Notes: a model not told the origin generated them from the sequence alone. A stretch of DNA of 64,000 nucleotides from Osmia lignaria lignaria (GCF_051020975.1 NC_135034.1:5580001-5644000), one strand, 5' to 3'. Positions 1 to 13,866 are shown, numbered from the stretch's first letter. Numbers and translations are program-made.

Positions 1-3000
1 TTGGAACCTTTGACATTACTCGAGCAATTTCCAAGGAAACCATTTTTGCTGTAAAAATTTTACGACTATTTAAAGTTCAAAGAGTGAAATACATGGTGGA
101 AGAGAAAAACCTTCGATAAAACGCAGGAAAAAAAGAAGAAGATGCTAATGAAAAACAGTGCGATTATCTCACAAAGTGTTGTCAGAAAAACCAAAGGAAC
201 AGCATAATGACTTTGCGTTTTCATTAGTTGGAAAACCCAATGTTAATATTCATTTTCAACGTCTGCCTTCCAAGAAAATTCAATTCTTCGATTCAAAATT
301 CATCTCTCAACTGATGTTAGTATAATTTACATTTAAATGTTACAGCAATTTAAATTGGATGGGTTACATTGAATCTCATATAAACAGGTGTTATTTAATT
401 CAATCCTTAATTGACGCAATTAATCAGCTTCCAGATAATAATCAGCAGCTACAATCCATGTGTGTGTTCAAAGAAACAAAAGGCAGATGTTTTACAAAGG
501 AACGTAAAGAGAGGAGTTGTACAATTTTCAACAAAATTGTTTTACTCATGGTTACTTCAAGTTTTTTCACTTCTCGGGTAAAGTTTCTCTCTTACACATT
601 CTCTGAAGTTTGGAATTTGAGCCAACACAGGTATCGAGTCTCTTGGCATCCATAATTTATCATCAGTTGTCTCCCTTGACTTGGAAAATCAATGACTCTA
701 AATAGGATCATTATATCTGTCTCCTGTGCTGCTCGAATAAAAAATTGAGGGATCGAAGATGCGGAGGTGTTCACCATTTCCGAAGAATCTCAGCGATGTA
801 ATGGCGCAGAATGGAAATGTTGATAATTATTCGCCGACGATGGAACAGGAACAATGGGATCAGGTTCGTCTGGTGGCTCCTGGAAAACGGGGATACGTCG
901 ATGCGCCTTGCGCGGCAACCTTTGACATTTCGAGAGGACGGGTCGAAGTTTCCACCCTCGTGGCCTAGGTGCCCGGTTAAGGTATACCTCGTTTTCCTCA
1001 GGCTCATCCGGCCGACACCGTGTATACAATCAAACAAAGACGAAGGCGAAGCGGAGAGAAATACGATAACAGTCAAAAAAGTTTCTCTCAGAAAAGAGAG
1101 TTTTTTTTTTCAATGAAATCTGGCTGTTTGTAATTGGAAAGTTACGCGGAAATCTTTTGCGGTGCAAAGTAACGAAGATAGAGGGACGAAAAGGAAACTG
1201 GGTCGACGAAAGGCTTCTTCTTTAACGAACGCTCTAATTTACACGTAATCGCGCGATGAACGAGGAAAAGGTCTTCGTGGTTTAACAAGTAAACCGTGGA
1301 TGTTATTTTGTATTGCTCTGTTCAAATACCGTGTATGATTAATTGGAGCGATACTTTATTTATACAAGTTGTGTACTAGCTCTCCCACGCATCTGGCTGG
1401 AGTTCTAAAATGGTAGGAGACAGGAAACGTTGAATGACTACCCCCCTTTTTTTTTTAAATGGAACTTTGTCTAATGAAGTTTTATTCTATTTTAGAGTTA
1501 TAATTTGGCCCAGTTAGATGGAATACCATATTCTAACTATGTAGTTAGAAAAGTTATCAGAATATGGAAACACAGTTATGGAAGTTCATAAAAATCTTTA
1601 ATATCAGAAGAATGTTGAAATGAACATTTGCAAGAATTTCACAACAGAACAAAGTATTCTGGGAACGTTTTAATGTCAGAGCTAGACCTTTCGACTGTTT
1701 AACTTTCTGCTCCATTATTATAAAAGACCCAGCCCCTTAATTAGCGTAACAAGTTCGACCGCGCTTCCAGATTACACGTGTACAGGGTGAAAATGTTCAG
1801 CTAGCTACCAAAATGTCATTCACGAGCGAACTTTACCTATCAACCGTCTATTTTTAGTTAAAATAAAGAAGTGATTCGACGTTTGGTAATTAGAACAATG
1901 AAATTTTATATGTAACTCAGAAGAAACATAGAAAACTTTTGAACTATGCAGCTTAGTAGAAACAACGGTTGGTTAATATTACAATTAACCGTAGTCGACG
2001 AAAAAAGATATCGAGGAATTATTTTTAGACATTGTTCGCCGGAACTAAAAGCCCGTAAAGGTTCATCGTACTCTCCAATATATTGACTTTACGATAGAAA
2101 TTCTGTAAGAGGATTACATTACCCTCGTTACGTGCTATCGTATATACTGCTTTGCATTATCTCCCCTCACAGTTCATTATCATCGAAGTGCATTACGTTG
2201 ACATTGAGGCGCAATTTTGTAGACTATTCTTGCATGAATACGCCTGGGATAAGTTTAATGAACAAAGTCACTTATGAGAAGAAATGAAATTGAAGTATAT
2301 TAATAGCGTAACAAGAAAGGTAAATCGCTAAAAAGTTGCTAGTTATAATAATATTTATTTCGTTTAGCTTAAATTAATCATCATTTTTATTAAATGATAA
2401 TTAAATTCAAATCTGTATTATGGTTCTGATTCCTCTTGGAATTCGTGTATTGACCGATGTGATTAATTTCGTCCGTGTAAATGAATGCCACGGTAAGCCA
2501 TGTATCCCCGTTGCTAATTACAGCCAGTGATAATTAGAAGTAATGTACACCCTTTAACACAGTACATACGTACGTAATTTATTGCATTAAAATCCAAATT
2601 TAATCGGATTTTGAAATTTGGGAATTTTCAGTTTCAGATATTTGAAATTTCAAAGTTTCCCGCATTCAGAACGATAAAAACTCGATTTATCGAATCAGAT
2701 CGAATACTTGAAATCGGCTATCGATTTCGATCGAGTATCGAACATTTTGAGTACTTCATACATATACAAATAACTCAAAATATGTAACGTGAAACAATTA
2801 AAAGGTAAAAAATCTACTGCAAATGTATTGAAATTCGATCGATCTTTTCTTCAACGTCACCAATTGCGTCACATAGATAAAGATGGAGAACAGTGACGAA
2901 GCGGTCCTTTCTAACCCCTTAAAATATTGGTACCAAATAAACCAGGGTAAATATTAGGTTCTTCTAAATACTTGTTTATTATTCTCATAAATGGAATTCA

Positions 3001-4160
3001 GTTTTTATGTTCCATTAAACTGCGTCAAAAGTAACTAAATACATAAATTTATCGATAAAGTAAAATAACAATATTCTTTCGATCTCATAAAATTTCTTTT
3101 TTTATTATAATTGCTTAAGTATAAAACCATTGATTTTTTAAGTTTGCAGGTTTAAACAATATAAATAATTACACAGAAGAAGTACATTGAGTTTACGAAA
3201 GATCAACATTCATTGATTCGTCTGAATGCATATTAAATAATAACAGAGGATTATGAGGCAACATATATATTACTGTATAAAATCAGAAAGTTTGATGAAT
3301 GAGAACAGACAATCTCTGCGTCGCTGACAATTCGTGTTTTCGTACAAACGGAAATACGTAGTTGGCAATAGATCTGATGGTTAAATTCTTTGAAGTACTG
3401 ATCGATGATAGTTACGTTGCGGTCGCGTGTGGCATGCATGCACATACATACCAATTCAGCGACAGATTTCAACCGCTCCTCTTGTATCCATGGTTCACTT
3501 TGTACAATGGTGTTCACGTATGCACACATACAAATGCGAGCAATCATACGCAACTACCGCGATTATCCCATTGCGAGGTGTCTATCGTTTTTGTCTGGTT
3601 AATCCTGATAAAGATAGAGGGAAATATGGAGCAGCTCTTCCTCAATCAGTAAAGCAGATTCAACCAGTTCTGATACGAGTATCGATGCACTTGTTCCCGC
3701 GTGCAGTGATCCATTTAACGAAGTAACTAGCCATTTCTAGACCCTTCGAATCCCTCGAAAAAACAATCACCATTTTCAAATTGAACGATGAATCTTATAT
3801 AAAATGTATGTCATCGATTGGGAATAACATTTAATTTTTCTTATATGTATTAATAGGTGTAATTTATACAGTTTACAGTATTTTATATGTATTTTTAGAG
3901 ACGGCAGCTGTTACTTTCATTTTTGGTGCAGTTGCAGCCCTGTTGTTTGATCAAGTTTCCTGTTTAACCACGAGAGCGCGCCATCGGCAACTCAATAAAA
4001 TCCAAAGAGCGCCGGACGGGCGGTGTTCCGCGAAGCGTGATGAGTTTGACAGCTCCCGCGTACTGAACGTTATTCAAAAGTAAAAAATCGATCAAGAGAT
4101 GAGGCCGAAAAAAAATCCTTAACACGTTTTCCGTATGCATCCACGCGAGACCGTCTAATA
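1..4160. other. intergenic / upstream region, no gene supported
   Basis: AT-rich DNA with a few CpG-richer patches (about 770-1050 and 3960-4170). Short open frames exist on both strands, but none shows a recognisable domain, a splice structure or homology I can name. The patch at 3960-4167, directly before the start codon at 4168, is the likely promoter and 5' UTR of the Ig/FN3 gene. I see nothing else I can support here. Confidence 0.5.
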
Positions 4161-4167
4161 TGGGAGA

Positions 4168-6875
4168 ATGGTTGGTCATAGAATCATTACGCTGATATTT
4201 TTTCTGGCAGGTAAGAAAGGATAATTCGCTCGGCCGTAAGTGCACCTGCGGATCAATGTGATATTACACGTTCAGCCTCTCTTTCTGCGTTTGTATACGT
4301 GAACTGTATAAATCGTGCTAAGTACACGATCGTTACGATTCAGGGTCGAGTTATGTAAATTTTAACAAGTATTTTGATTTCTCAAGCGTTCCGTTTCAAT
4401 TTTTATGTCAATTTTTTTTCTGTCTTCTATTCGATGTTAGGCGAAACCAATTGGAGAAAAATGTAATTTATAATTTTGTATGAACGAATAATAATTATAC
4501 AAAATTTTCTGAATAGGTGTAAAAAATTTTAAAGAATTTTGTATACATGTACTTGTACGAATTTTAAGAACAAATGTATGATGATAAATTAAAAACAACA
4601 AGTACTATATAAAAAATAATTTCATATAAAATTTCATTGTAAATTAATTCAATCATTTTATGTCGTTTTCAGCATGGCACGAAGCAGTAACTTTAGTGCC
4701 AGTACGCTCGGTGGCTGTAGACCTTGGACAGAATTTGACTCTGGCATGTGCAGAAGAAGATGCACTGCCACAGTCAGGAGAGTCTGTTGGAATGATGTGG
4801 ATAAGGGAGGGACGCGAAGATGGACAAATTGAACGTCTAAAGGTTGAGCCTAATGGAGCATTGGAACTTATTAATGTCAGTGCAGATGATGCTGGAAACT
4901 ATTCATGCACCTTAGATGATGATCATGATGCTGTTAAAACTAGAATCAATGTACAAGTTAGAAGTAAGTCATCATTTGATTATAACTTTTAGATAGTTGA
5001 ATATTAATATATGTATTGTGTTTTTAGCTCCTCCTCCAGCTTTGCACAATGTATGGGTAAAACCATCAACAATATTGGCAAATATTCTTTGGGAAGTAGC
5101 TGGCACAGGTGGTTATCCTATCATAGATTTCACTGCCGAATATCGTCTTAAACCAAGTGTGGGTGAAGAACCAGAAGACTGGAAGCCTATTGTTCCAACG
5201 CACATTCCACCAAATTCTGTAAATTTCCCTTACATCAGATCAGTATTCTGTTATCTATAAGTTTTGTTAATATGATTAATGATTCTGCAGAGGCAAATTG
5301 ATGTATATCACTTGGTGCCAAACACGACCTATTCTTTCCGAGTTTGGGCAACAAATCAGCTAGGGAGAGGTGACATTGTTGAGGTTGAAGGTCATACACA
5401 TCACAGTATCGAAGAACTAGGTACATAATGTGAATTGTACTATTCCATAAGGGCAGGATTCTGCATGAAAACAAAATCAATATTTATATATCAATATTGT
5501 ATAGCTTATTAATTGCGATTCTTTCAGAACTTGCAAGACATCTCTTAGCAGGTGTAGAAAACTTTGACACTCGTGTCTGGGTGGCAGCAGTAGGGATAGT
5601 TATGGGTACACTTATGATTCTTGGTATAGGTACTTGTTACCTCCTCTATCGTGAGTGCAAAGTACCCTGTAAGCATTTCCTGGTAACTTTATCTAAAGGC
5701 TTTTGCTTCTACTCTTTCTCTTTCATGCTATTTATTTCTGCTGATGAAATTTCTTTTCTTTTATGCAAATGAATTGAAATACAGATATAGAATATCGAAT
5801 TATAAAAGTGTATGTAAATCGATTATTATCTCGAGAAGATCTGCAGCAGAAACGATAGCATCACTAACCACTTAACTTATCTATGGCCCTGATCTCTAGC
5901 TTTCTTTACATCAGCTATTCTCCTTTCAATCAATTTAGTGCTATTCTAATACAGTGCCAATTATCTTTCACTAATATTTCCCTACTGCAAGCGCTCTGCA
6001 AATTATTAGTATTTTAATGAATTTTTTAGCGTTTAACTTAAAAAATTTATTAGCATTTAATGAATCTTCTAACAATACCATTTTAACATAATAACACTTT
6101 TATAACTTTTGCACTAAACACCTTACAACATAAGGCACTAAAATAATATGTAACATATTTTTACCTTTTCTGTACAGTTTGCCTGTCAGTAGCACCTTTT
6201 ATGCTCCTAATAGGAATGAAACCTAAAATTTTGAATGAATTTTATTAACCACCAAACTTAATCTATCCATTTATTTTACTTTTTTCTCCAATTTTATCAA
6301 ATATGTTATATTTAGAATTCACATAAGTTTTGGTGGTTTATATCGAATTTGTTATGCAGAATGATTAGTGTCATGAATATAGAGTATTATGATAGTAATA
6401 GAGCATTATGGCCTAGATAACATTATGTGCTATTAGTATGTCTTTGATTATATCAAATATAGTCAAAGACAGCACATATGTACATATATTTGCTGGGTAA
6501 ACAGTGTACCTATCTGTATAAATAAATTTTTAATACAATTCATTAGCTATACTTATGTAAAAATAAATTTCAAATTCGATTTCTGAAAATTTATTATAAA
6601 ATATTAATGAGCATTTATGGCCTAGCAAAGGATTTGTAAAGGGAGAGGGTAGAAGCTAATATAACTCGTGGCCCAGACCAATGAAGATTAATCTCCGTTC
6701 CCGAATTGCAGCGCAGCTGGAGGAGCAGGAAGTGATTGAACTTGTACCCAATATCATTCTGAATCCAGGATTTTTTGATGAAAGAATCGAACATATTCCG
6801 CAAGATGAAAATTTCAACAACCAGACTACCACACGTTTGAACAATAACAGCGTTGTGCAACCTATGCGACTTTAG
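4168..6875 (+). CDS. Ig + fibronectin III single-pass membrane protein (cell-adhesion type)
   Basis: Seven-exon model: 4168-4210, 4673-4963, 5028-5218, 5291-5420, 5528-5668, 5785-5809, 6677-6875; 1020 nt, 339 aa. Exon 1 encodes a signal peptide (MVGHRIITLIFFLA). One Ig domain follows (Cys in LTLACAEED and in DAGNYSC, residues about 16-112), then one FN3 domain (Trp in ILWEV; YSFRVWATNQLGRG, to about 215). A transmembrane segment (VWVAAVGIVMGTLMILGIG) and a short basic/acidic cytoplasmic tail ending NSVVQPMRL complete it. N-glycosylation sequons NVS, NYS and NTT are extracellular. Small Ig/FN3 proteins of this shape are usually surface receptors or adhesion molecules, but I cannot name the orthologue. 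All junction phases agree; the 25-nt sixth exon is required to keep frame with the last exon and is the least certain part. Confidence 0.75.
5785..5809 (+). other. candidate 25-nt microexon of the Ig/FN3 gene
   Basis: The donor at 5669 leaves one base of a codon, and the last coding exon (acceptor AG at 6675-6676) needs two. A 25-nt exon with AG at 5783-5784 and donor GTATGT at 5810 bridges them and reads YIEYRIIKV. Direct joining of 5668 to 6677 reads Pro-Tyr-Gln-stop. The acceptor has a weak pyrimidine tract next to the AG and a TGC at 5764-5766, 18 nt before the exon. What is seen is the frame logic; use in mRNA is inferred. Confidence 0.5.
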
Positions 6876-9800
6876 CGATTAAATACTTAGATTTCTGTGG
6901 CTAATTTTTATTAACAAGTGGCTTGAGCACAATTTATGTGTCACCTTAAACGTAAGTAACTGGAATTACAAGAGGCCTCGAATCTACCAAAGTATCGCAG
7001 AATTTAGAGATCGGGTAAGCGGTGAGGTTGACGATAATCACCGTTGAAACTGAGATTTGTTTTTGTTTATAGTCAGAAAAATTGAGAAATGCATCATACA
7101 TTTTGAGTGTTCGAATGAAGTAAAACTTTTCACTTACAATGTAAAGTGTTCAAAGCATATGTAAGACTCTGTTAGGTTTTGTGAAAAAACGGAGTAGAAC
7201 ATTTTTGAAGATGTTTACAAGGAAGTTCTAACATTGAAAATCCGATATTATTGCTCATTAATCGAGCTTAAAGGTGAAGAACTCCTGTAAGCTAAACAAA
7301 TATTCTTAGTAAGACTGTAATTCTAAGAACAAACAAAACGAAATTTCCGTGAAATTAAAGTTCGTACGGTGTTAATATAAGTGGCATACTTTGCTCTTAC
7401 ATTCTGCATGAACATGACAATGTTTTTACAATTATTTTTAATCATTATTACTGCATACAAGTGAAATCTTAAGGGACGACAATATCATGCAGAAAGTAAG
7501 ATTATCGCAAATTCACATAATCGGATTAAACAGATTTTGTCAGACGCGAGGTATGATAAAGGCTTGCTTACTGCCGTTTTAAGGTGTGCAGAAGTCATTG
7601 GTACGAAAGTTCCTTTTTTTTTGCGTCTTTACAAAGATTTTTTTTTTATTATTATTTATTGTTATAAGAATTTGTTTGTTTTTGTTTTTAGAGAATATGT
7701 TGGTAATGTTTTTCTTCCAAAGAATTTAAGATTAGTGAACAATGCACCATATACTCTTTCTGGAGAAAAATCCTGTGAATCAGAGAGTGTACAGTGTAAA
7801 AACCATGGTACTCTAATTGAAAAGTAATTCTACTATGTTAGCATTATTTATAATAATATTATATTCTTCGTACTTTTAACTTTGCATGCAATCATTCAAT
7901 TAATATGTAATGCTTCAACATGCTTTTGCACCACCTTAATAACAAATGCAATATTTACCGCTACAGAATTATTATAAAAAATACTATAAAATCAAATTTT
8001 ATCAAAAAGAAACTTTTAACAAGCGCGAGATAGCACAATTTTTTTAACAATAAGTTTCAGTGTGTGAACTTTTTAAAAAAGTAAACGAAAAAAAAAAAAG
8101 AATCCATTAATAATCTTCGTGATATTCAGCGAATAAGAATTATTCCTGGGCATCATACACTTCAGTTCAATTCATTGCATTCAGATTAGCAGTAAATGTA
8201 GGATAAAGTAGAATAAGTTAAAATATTTTGGATATCATCTTTGATAGAATCAAGTTTGATAATGAATTGTTGAAACAAATCTTTTCCCAGATATTCATTT
8301 TCTATGATAATGAATATTATCATCTCATTGAAATTGCATAAAATGAAATTCAACTTAGTCAATCAATAAGGTTGATGATTTTGATAAAAGTTCTTCCTGT
8401 ACAAATACATAGTTATTTTCCACAATTTACAAGTAGTATCATATCAGAATTTGTCATTGTGAAAAATATCTTATTATAGTAGTGAGTGCTTAGTGTTGAG
8501 GCTTTTCTTCATTAAAAATACGGTATTATTTTGATTCTTTACCTAAAGCTCTCAGGAAAGATCAAACGATATGTTCTTTTGTTCTTGTTATTCGGTTTTT
8601 TGTTTTTTTGTTTTAAATTAATCTCTATTAAAGCTCTCCAAGTGACGAATATAGAACTGGTTGTGGAAATTGATTCTCGTATTAGTCTTTCATCTGTTAT
8701 TAGTGAAGTTCATATTGTGAGAAACATAATACCTTAATGACTCTACTTAAAACAATTGTATAAGTTAATATCTTGCTTTTGTCAATATAAAGAAACTGAC
8801 AAAAAGCAATTTGGTGCACGCAGGTTGTATAAATATTGGTTGTGCGTTGTTACATTGAAGCTTTATGATCTGTTCCTCCCTTTAGCATGATAAATTATAG
8901 GGGTGAACAGACTCAGTTCGGCTTCGTACTATGCACTCTGTGTTGTGAATGGTATATATACGCGCTAATGAAAAATAATAATACGATAATAACAATAATG
9001 ATAACGATATAAATATATATATATATATATTTATATAGCCGAGGCATCGTAATATTTTAGCTATAAGCAAAGACAATTTTTTATATAAATAATAATATTG
9101 CTGAAATGCAGTGATGAATATTTATCTACATATTCATATAGATAATTTTGTGCTATGATATCGAGCTTCAAGAGTGATCTAGTAGATTTGCCCATTAAGA
9201 ATCTTTGATGTAGAATATCATATTTCTTCTTTCTTTCAGAAGAGTCGTGTTGTATATTCTTTCATTCAGAGACTGTATAAAGCAGACATCATTTTGATAA
9301 ATTTTAACAATGCAAAATTTTTAAATATTAATAATACATAGAACAATTGTATTCATTTTCTATACAAAAAGAATCTTAAGTTTAAAAAATTCAGCAATAA
9401 TCTATTCAATACTTCAAGACACGACCCTTCATATCTCATGCACATTCAAATAAAGTATGATCACTTGTTTCTGCTGACTTACATAACAATAGATATATTG
9501 TAATTTAAATGTTTAACTGTCTCTATCAAAGCTATCTGGTGAAGGCATAGGTTTTACATTTAGTGGCATTAACAACATGGTGAAACCTGATAAGAAAAAA
9601 AAAAGTATAAATGTTACTTGGAATATAAAATGAGAAATTATTCTTATAATTGCTGGCTACTATGAGAGCTAACAATGAAGCTAAGTCCTCTGAGTTTAGA
9701 ATTCTGCCATTGCATATTATAGAAGATCTGCATATCTACCTATGCAACATAGGATGTTTATAAAATCACCTTCATTATATTAGGAATACAATCAATAAAA

Positions 9801-10925
9801 TAATATCATTAAAGCCAAGAATAAATGATAAGATAATAATTATAATTTTCTTTTTGAAGGATAAATAGTATTTTTTTAACATTATGAATAATATGTTCTT
9901 CTTAATTAGGTACTTCAGATTGATATTAAAATCAAAAATACGTTGCTAAGTTTAATTTTATCTAACAAATTTTTTACCTTTGTATACCAAAAAATGAATC
10001 AGATTGTATACCAGTGTTAAATAGATATATTTTTATGAGGTAGATTACAATAACATAAACCTAGTAATTATGGCAGATATTTTGTTTATATTCCACATTA
10101 TATAAATTCAACAAAATTAATAACTTTTTCAGGTAGTTTTGTTTCCCATTTATGATCATGCATTTTTGGATAACAAACGCTATTAAGCACCACATGTGCA
10201 TAGCATTTATCATTATACCTCTATAGTCAAATGTATTTCATTAATATATTTACTTCACATAGCACATGTGAAACATAAATTAAGTAAAGCACAGTACCAT
10301 AGAATAGTATAATGGTTGCTGGTGGCACCATGAATCGTCCCTAACATACATATTGCTTGCCGATGACATACCAGAATAAAAAGAAGTTTAATGTGGTTTT
10401 TACAAAAAGCTTCAAGTTAGTTGTGCTTTTTTCCAAAAAGCCTCTTTTTCAATTTCTCCTCTGAGACTTTGCATAAATATCTGTATTTACAAGTGAAAAC
10501 AATTGTAAATACTAAATATTTCTTTACTTTTTGTAAAAACTACACATCTGTCATGTCATTACCTATTAGATTAATAACATTAGTTTAACAACCTTACATT
10601 AAGTAATGGTAAAGGAGATTTATAATGGTAATTCCAGAAATAATGTTATAGAGAATAAGTATTAATCTTTACATTAGTTTTTGTATTAAGTTATACTGTG
10701 TTGTGTTACACATATAGTAACCAAAGTATTTTTGGTGATTTCTTTACATAAATTATTTGTTTTATAAAAATGAAAAAACAAAAACATACATAGCAAGCAA
10801 CATTTGTATATAATGTACGCATTGTCGTTTTATTTCCGTATTTTGTATAAACTGTTGTATTTGCACGCTTGATTAATTTACTTTATTTATGTCATATACA
10901 TTTATATATATATATATATTTGTCA

Positions 10926-10956
<31 letters not shown>

Positions 10957-11830
10957 TAAAATCTGATAATACTCCATGTCCATATAGTGTTGAGCACTAT
11001 TTTAAAATCAGTGTTATCTTAATTTTAAACTTGGAGTATGGACTCATTCCATTGCTATTACACGTGGTTGTAATATTTAGAAAAATGTTTTCCTAATACT
11101 AACATGTTCATAGTTTATTTTATAAGCTATGAACAATGCACATTCCATCACGTACAAATCCTGTATTAAAAAAGAAAAACTATAAAAATGTAATATGCTT
11201 GATTTAAAAGTTGTTTAAGTATTTTTGTGGAAAAAAAAATAAAGAAAGTCAAGGTTGTGCTTGAATATCTGATACTATCATTAGTTAGATATTAGCTTTC
11301 ATACTACAGTTAAAAAGAAAAAACAAATATTAGTTACATATCAGACAAAATATAGCAGATCAACTTATTCATCTCTAACACTTAAATACTAATTACAATC
11401 ATTAAAGGTACATTGTAGGAACTAGTACACCCTATTCGATTTTTCTTATAGAGTTCTGATTTGTTTGAAAGAAACGTACTTTATAATATTAACTTCATAA
11501 AAATACTTTTGATATTAAATACATGTTCATTATTAAATTGCAATCGGAAAAACAAATATTTAAGGACATTTTTTCACATCATTCATTAACTGTAGTATTA
11601 CTCACATTTTTATTGTATTAGTGTATCAGTATACATGACCAGCATACTTAAAAATGTGTGTACTATGTGTAGTTCTAATTCTACATTTTTATCACAATGG
11701 TTGTCACAATGGTTGTCACTATAATCATCATATTTCACATAAGAAATCATACAGATTTATTTATAAAACTCATTAAAAATATTGATACAATAAATAATCA
11801 TTCATAAAAGATGATTGTCTTTTATTGTAA
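6876..11830. other. 3' UTR and intergenic region with simple repeats
   Basis: AT-rich DNA between two convergent genes. The proximal part is probably the 3' UTR of the Ig/FN3 gene (an AATAAA lies near 9450). A TA microsatellite is at about 9012-9030, another at about 10900-10919, and an ATT triplet array of about ten units at 10927-10957. Short open frames (such as 7537-7827 and 8531-8737) are low-complexity and show no family signature. No RNA gene was recognised. Confidence 0.5.
10927..10957. repeat. ATT trinucleotide microsatellite
   Basis: About ten uninterrupted ATT units, preceded by a TA run at 10900-10919. It lies in intergenic sequence downstream of both flanking genes. Confidence 0.9.
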
Positions 11831-12624
11831 TTAATCAGTGTTGTTTGATTGTGTTAAAAGAAGTGTTTTTTCAATCTCTGAACACAATTTTCTTATATCA
11901 TTGGGTGCAGCATATTCTGCTGCTAAAATAGCATTTGCTACTGCTATTGTTTCATGAACAGTCCTTGCTTTCACCCAAACCCTTCCATTCATACCAGCTG
12001 CTACTTCAAATGCTTGACTTTGTGCAAGTGTCTTGAACAATGGAGATTTATGATTCAATATCTTTCGAATGAGACTCAAGGAACATGTAAAGAGCATGCC
12101 CTCGTTACTCAAAACACCTAAGTCCTTTTCTTTGCCATGAGAGTCTACGCATACAAGCTCTGGTTCCATATCTTTGCTAGCAACCAAAAGTTTTGCAAAC
12201 ACAATGTCCCCAACTTGAATATCAGGACGGTTCTTCTTAGTAGCTCCTTCAAATGCAAGATATGAGAGTGATGCTTGGTCACTGGCTCCTATGTCTACTT
12301 TAAATATATCACCTCCCTTCTGTGTTACTATCCCAATCACATTCTCTCCACGATTTGGTATGTAACTGCAAATCATATTTTTAATGTTTTATTATTTAAA
12401 ATACTATTATCTTACTTGATGAAATTCAATTACCGTTTCTGATAACTATCTACATAATATACAGCTGGTTGCGTTTTCCTCAGTATCCCTGCTTTATATG
12501 CAAACACTGTATCGGCTTCGCGACGAAGACCGGGTCCTAAGACAATTGTTTCCTTTTTGTTAATAGTTGCAATATCTTTTACAGCATCACCAGGCATCAC
12601 TATATCTCCTACGGTAACTTCCAT
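11831..12624 (-). CDS. Rrp40: exosome complex component RRP40 (EXOSC3)
   Basis: Two exons on the minus strand, 12624-12434 and 12365-11831, 726 nt, 241 aa, close to the fly (about 232) and human (275) proteins. The protein is a cap subunit of the RNA exosome and binds RNA at the entry of the 3'-5' degradation channel in nucleus and cytoplasm. The N-terminal domain begins MEVTVGDIVMPGDAV; an S1-type domain follows (VIGIVTQKGGDIFKVDIGA), then a KH-type domain with the family-typical GMNGRVWVKA. The split codon CG|T restores Arg-Tyr-Ile-Pro across the 68-nt intron. An AATAAA on the minus strand is only a few nucleotides beyond the stop, so the 3' UTR may be very short. It is divergent from Srrm234. 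Confidence 0.95.
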
Positions 12625-13858
12625 TTTTCTTTACAAGTTAAGAATTCCTATTTTGCATTAAAATATGATCTTGATAGAGGTTATAAACATATAGCATTTG
12701 TTAAAATTGTTCATTGCCAAGTACTCATAAAAAAAATTATACAGAAACAACTTTACTACTTTCGAATAGAATTATTTAATGTATTAAATATTTACAAATA
12801 GTGTAATTTTATAATTTCATTATGTTGCATCACATGTGTTTTCTACCAAGTATTTTCTGCAAATCTCGCGCCTTTATTTCAAAGAAAAGTGCATGCGCAA
12901 TGCACCTTGCATAAATTGATGCAACAATTAAGGTAATGTTTATTGTTCAAACATTAACTTAATAATCGAATAAATCAGGTGACTTTTATGTCTGATATTT
13001 CAAATATCAAATTAAAATAAATGTTCCTCTTTTCGCATCAGTACTAATCAGGAATAATAATTAATTACAGGGCGATGCAACTTTGTTGGTTCTACGCTCG
13101 TAGAAACAATGGCGCCACCATACAGTAAGTTCCGAGGCTGCCGCGTGAAACTGTAACGCCACAGAAATCGCGGTGCTCGTTGTTTTTTTTCAGTGATCGA
13201 TTTCATTTTGCAATAATTCGGGAAATCGACATTTCTGTGGATGGCACAACAAGATTGTCACTACTATTACTAATGCTAAGGTAATATTTTACAGTATTGT
13301 AAAACATATAGCCGTGAAATTTGCGCAGCATTCGCCGGATCGATAATTGATTTGGGTGTATTATATTCTAACCTACCTTCCTGTTCCCTTTTGAGTTATT
13401 ACTTTGATCGTGACATATTATTAATTAATTCGTTACAATTCAGTTCAGATTTGTATGATGCTTAAAAAGATTATTATAGTTTATCTTGTAATTGCTGTAA
13501 TGGAAATCTTTATTTAGGTTTTTAAATGTGGCCACTATGTCTATTATTACTTACTGTCATTCATTGTTAGCATATTTATTAATCTTTAATTGCCTATAGA
13601 AATGTTCTTTTATTTCTTGTACCTGTACAACTATAGAAAAAATATTGATAACATCATTTTATTTAAACTTCCTATTCCTTTATAGACTATAATTCAAGTA
13701 AAATATTAATACTGTGATATAACATATGTGATGAAACTTATTTAATTAATGAACCCATATTATGTAAATTATATAAAGTAATAGTATATCATACGTTTGT
13801 TTACAATAATAATATTAACAAAAGATATTTGTATTTTATATTGCAGGTATAATACAAA
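12625..13858. promoter_or_regulatory. shared promoter interval between Rrp40 (-) and Srrm234 (+), with Srrm234 5' exon and first intron
   Basis: The two start codons point away from each other. The GC-richer patch at about 12830-13250 is the likely bidirectional promoter. A candidate 5' exon of Srrm234 ends at 13124 with a perfect donor GTAAGT, and the acceptor before the start-codon exon is AG at 13845-13846. A second possible donor (GTAATA) lies near 13280. The rest, 13285-13840, is AT-rich and looks intronic. Confidence 0.5.
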
Positions 13859-13866
13859 ATGTATAA
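13109..13866 (+). promoter_or_regulatory. possible spliced upstream ORF overlapping the Srrm234 start codon
   Basis: ATG at 13109 reads Met-Ala-Pro-Pro-Tyr before donor GTAAGT at 13125. Joined to 13847, it continues Ser-Ile-Ile-Gln-Asn-Val and stops at 13864-13866, overlapping the main ATG at 13859 in another frame. It depends on 13109-13124 being part of the transcribed 5' exon, which the strong donor suggests but does not prove. Confidence 0.35.

Noticed and set aside
759..1116. Open frames on both strands near the left edge
   Set aside because: Overlapping frames in a small GC-richer patch, no homology and no splice partners found.
7537..7827. 96-codon open frame downstream of the Ig/FN3 gene
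   Set aside because: Contains T-rich low-complexity stretches, no family signature, and lies where the 3' UTR of that gene is expected.
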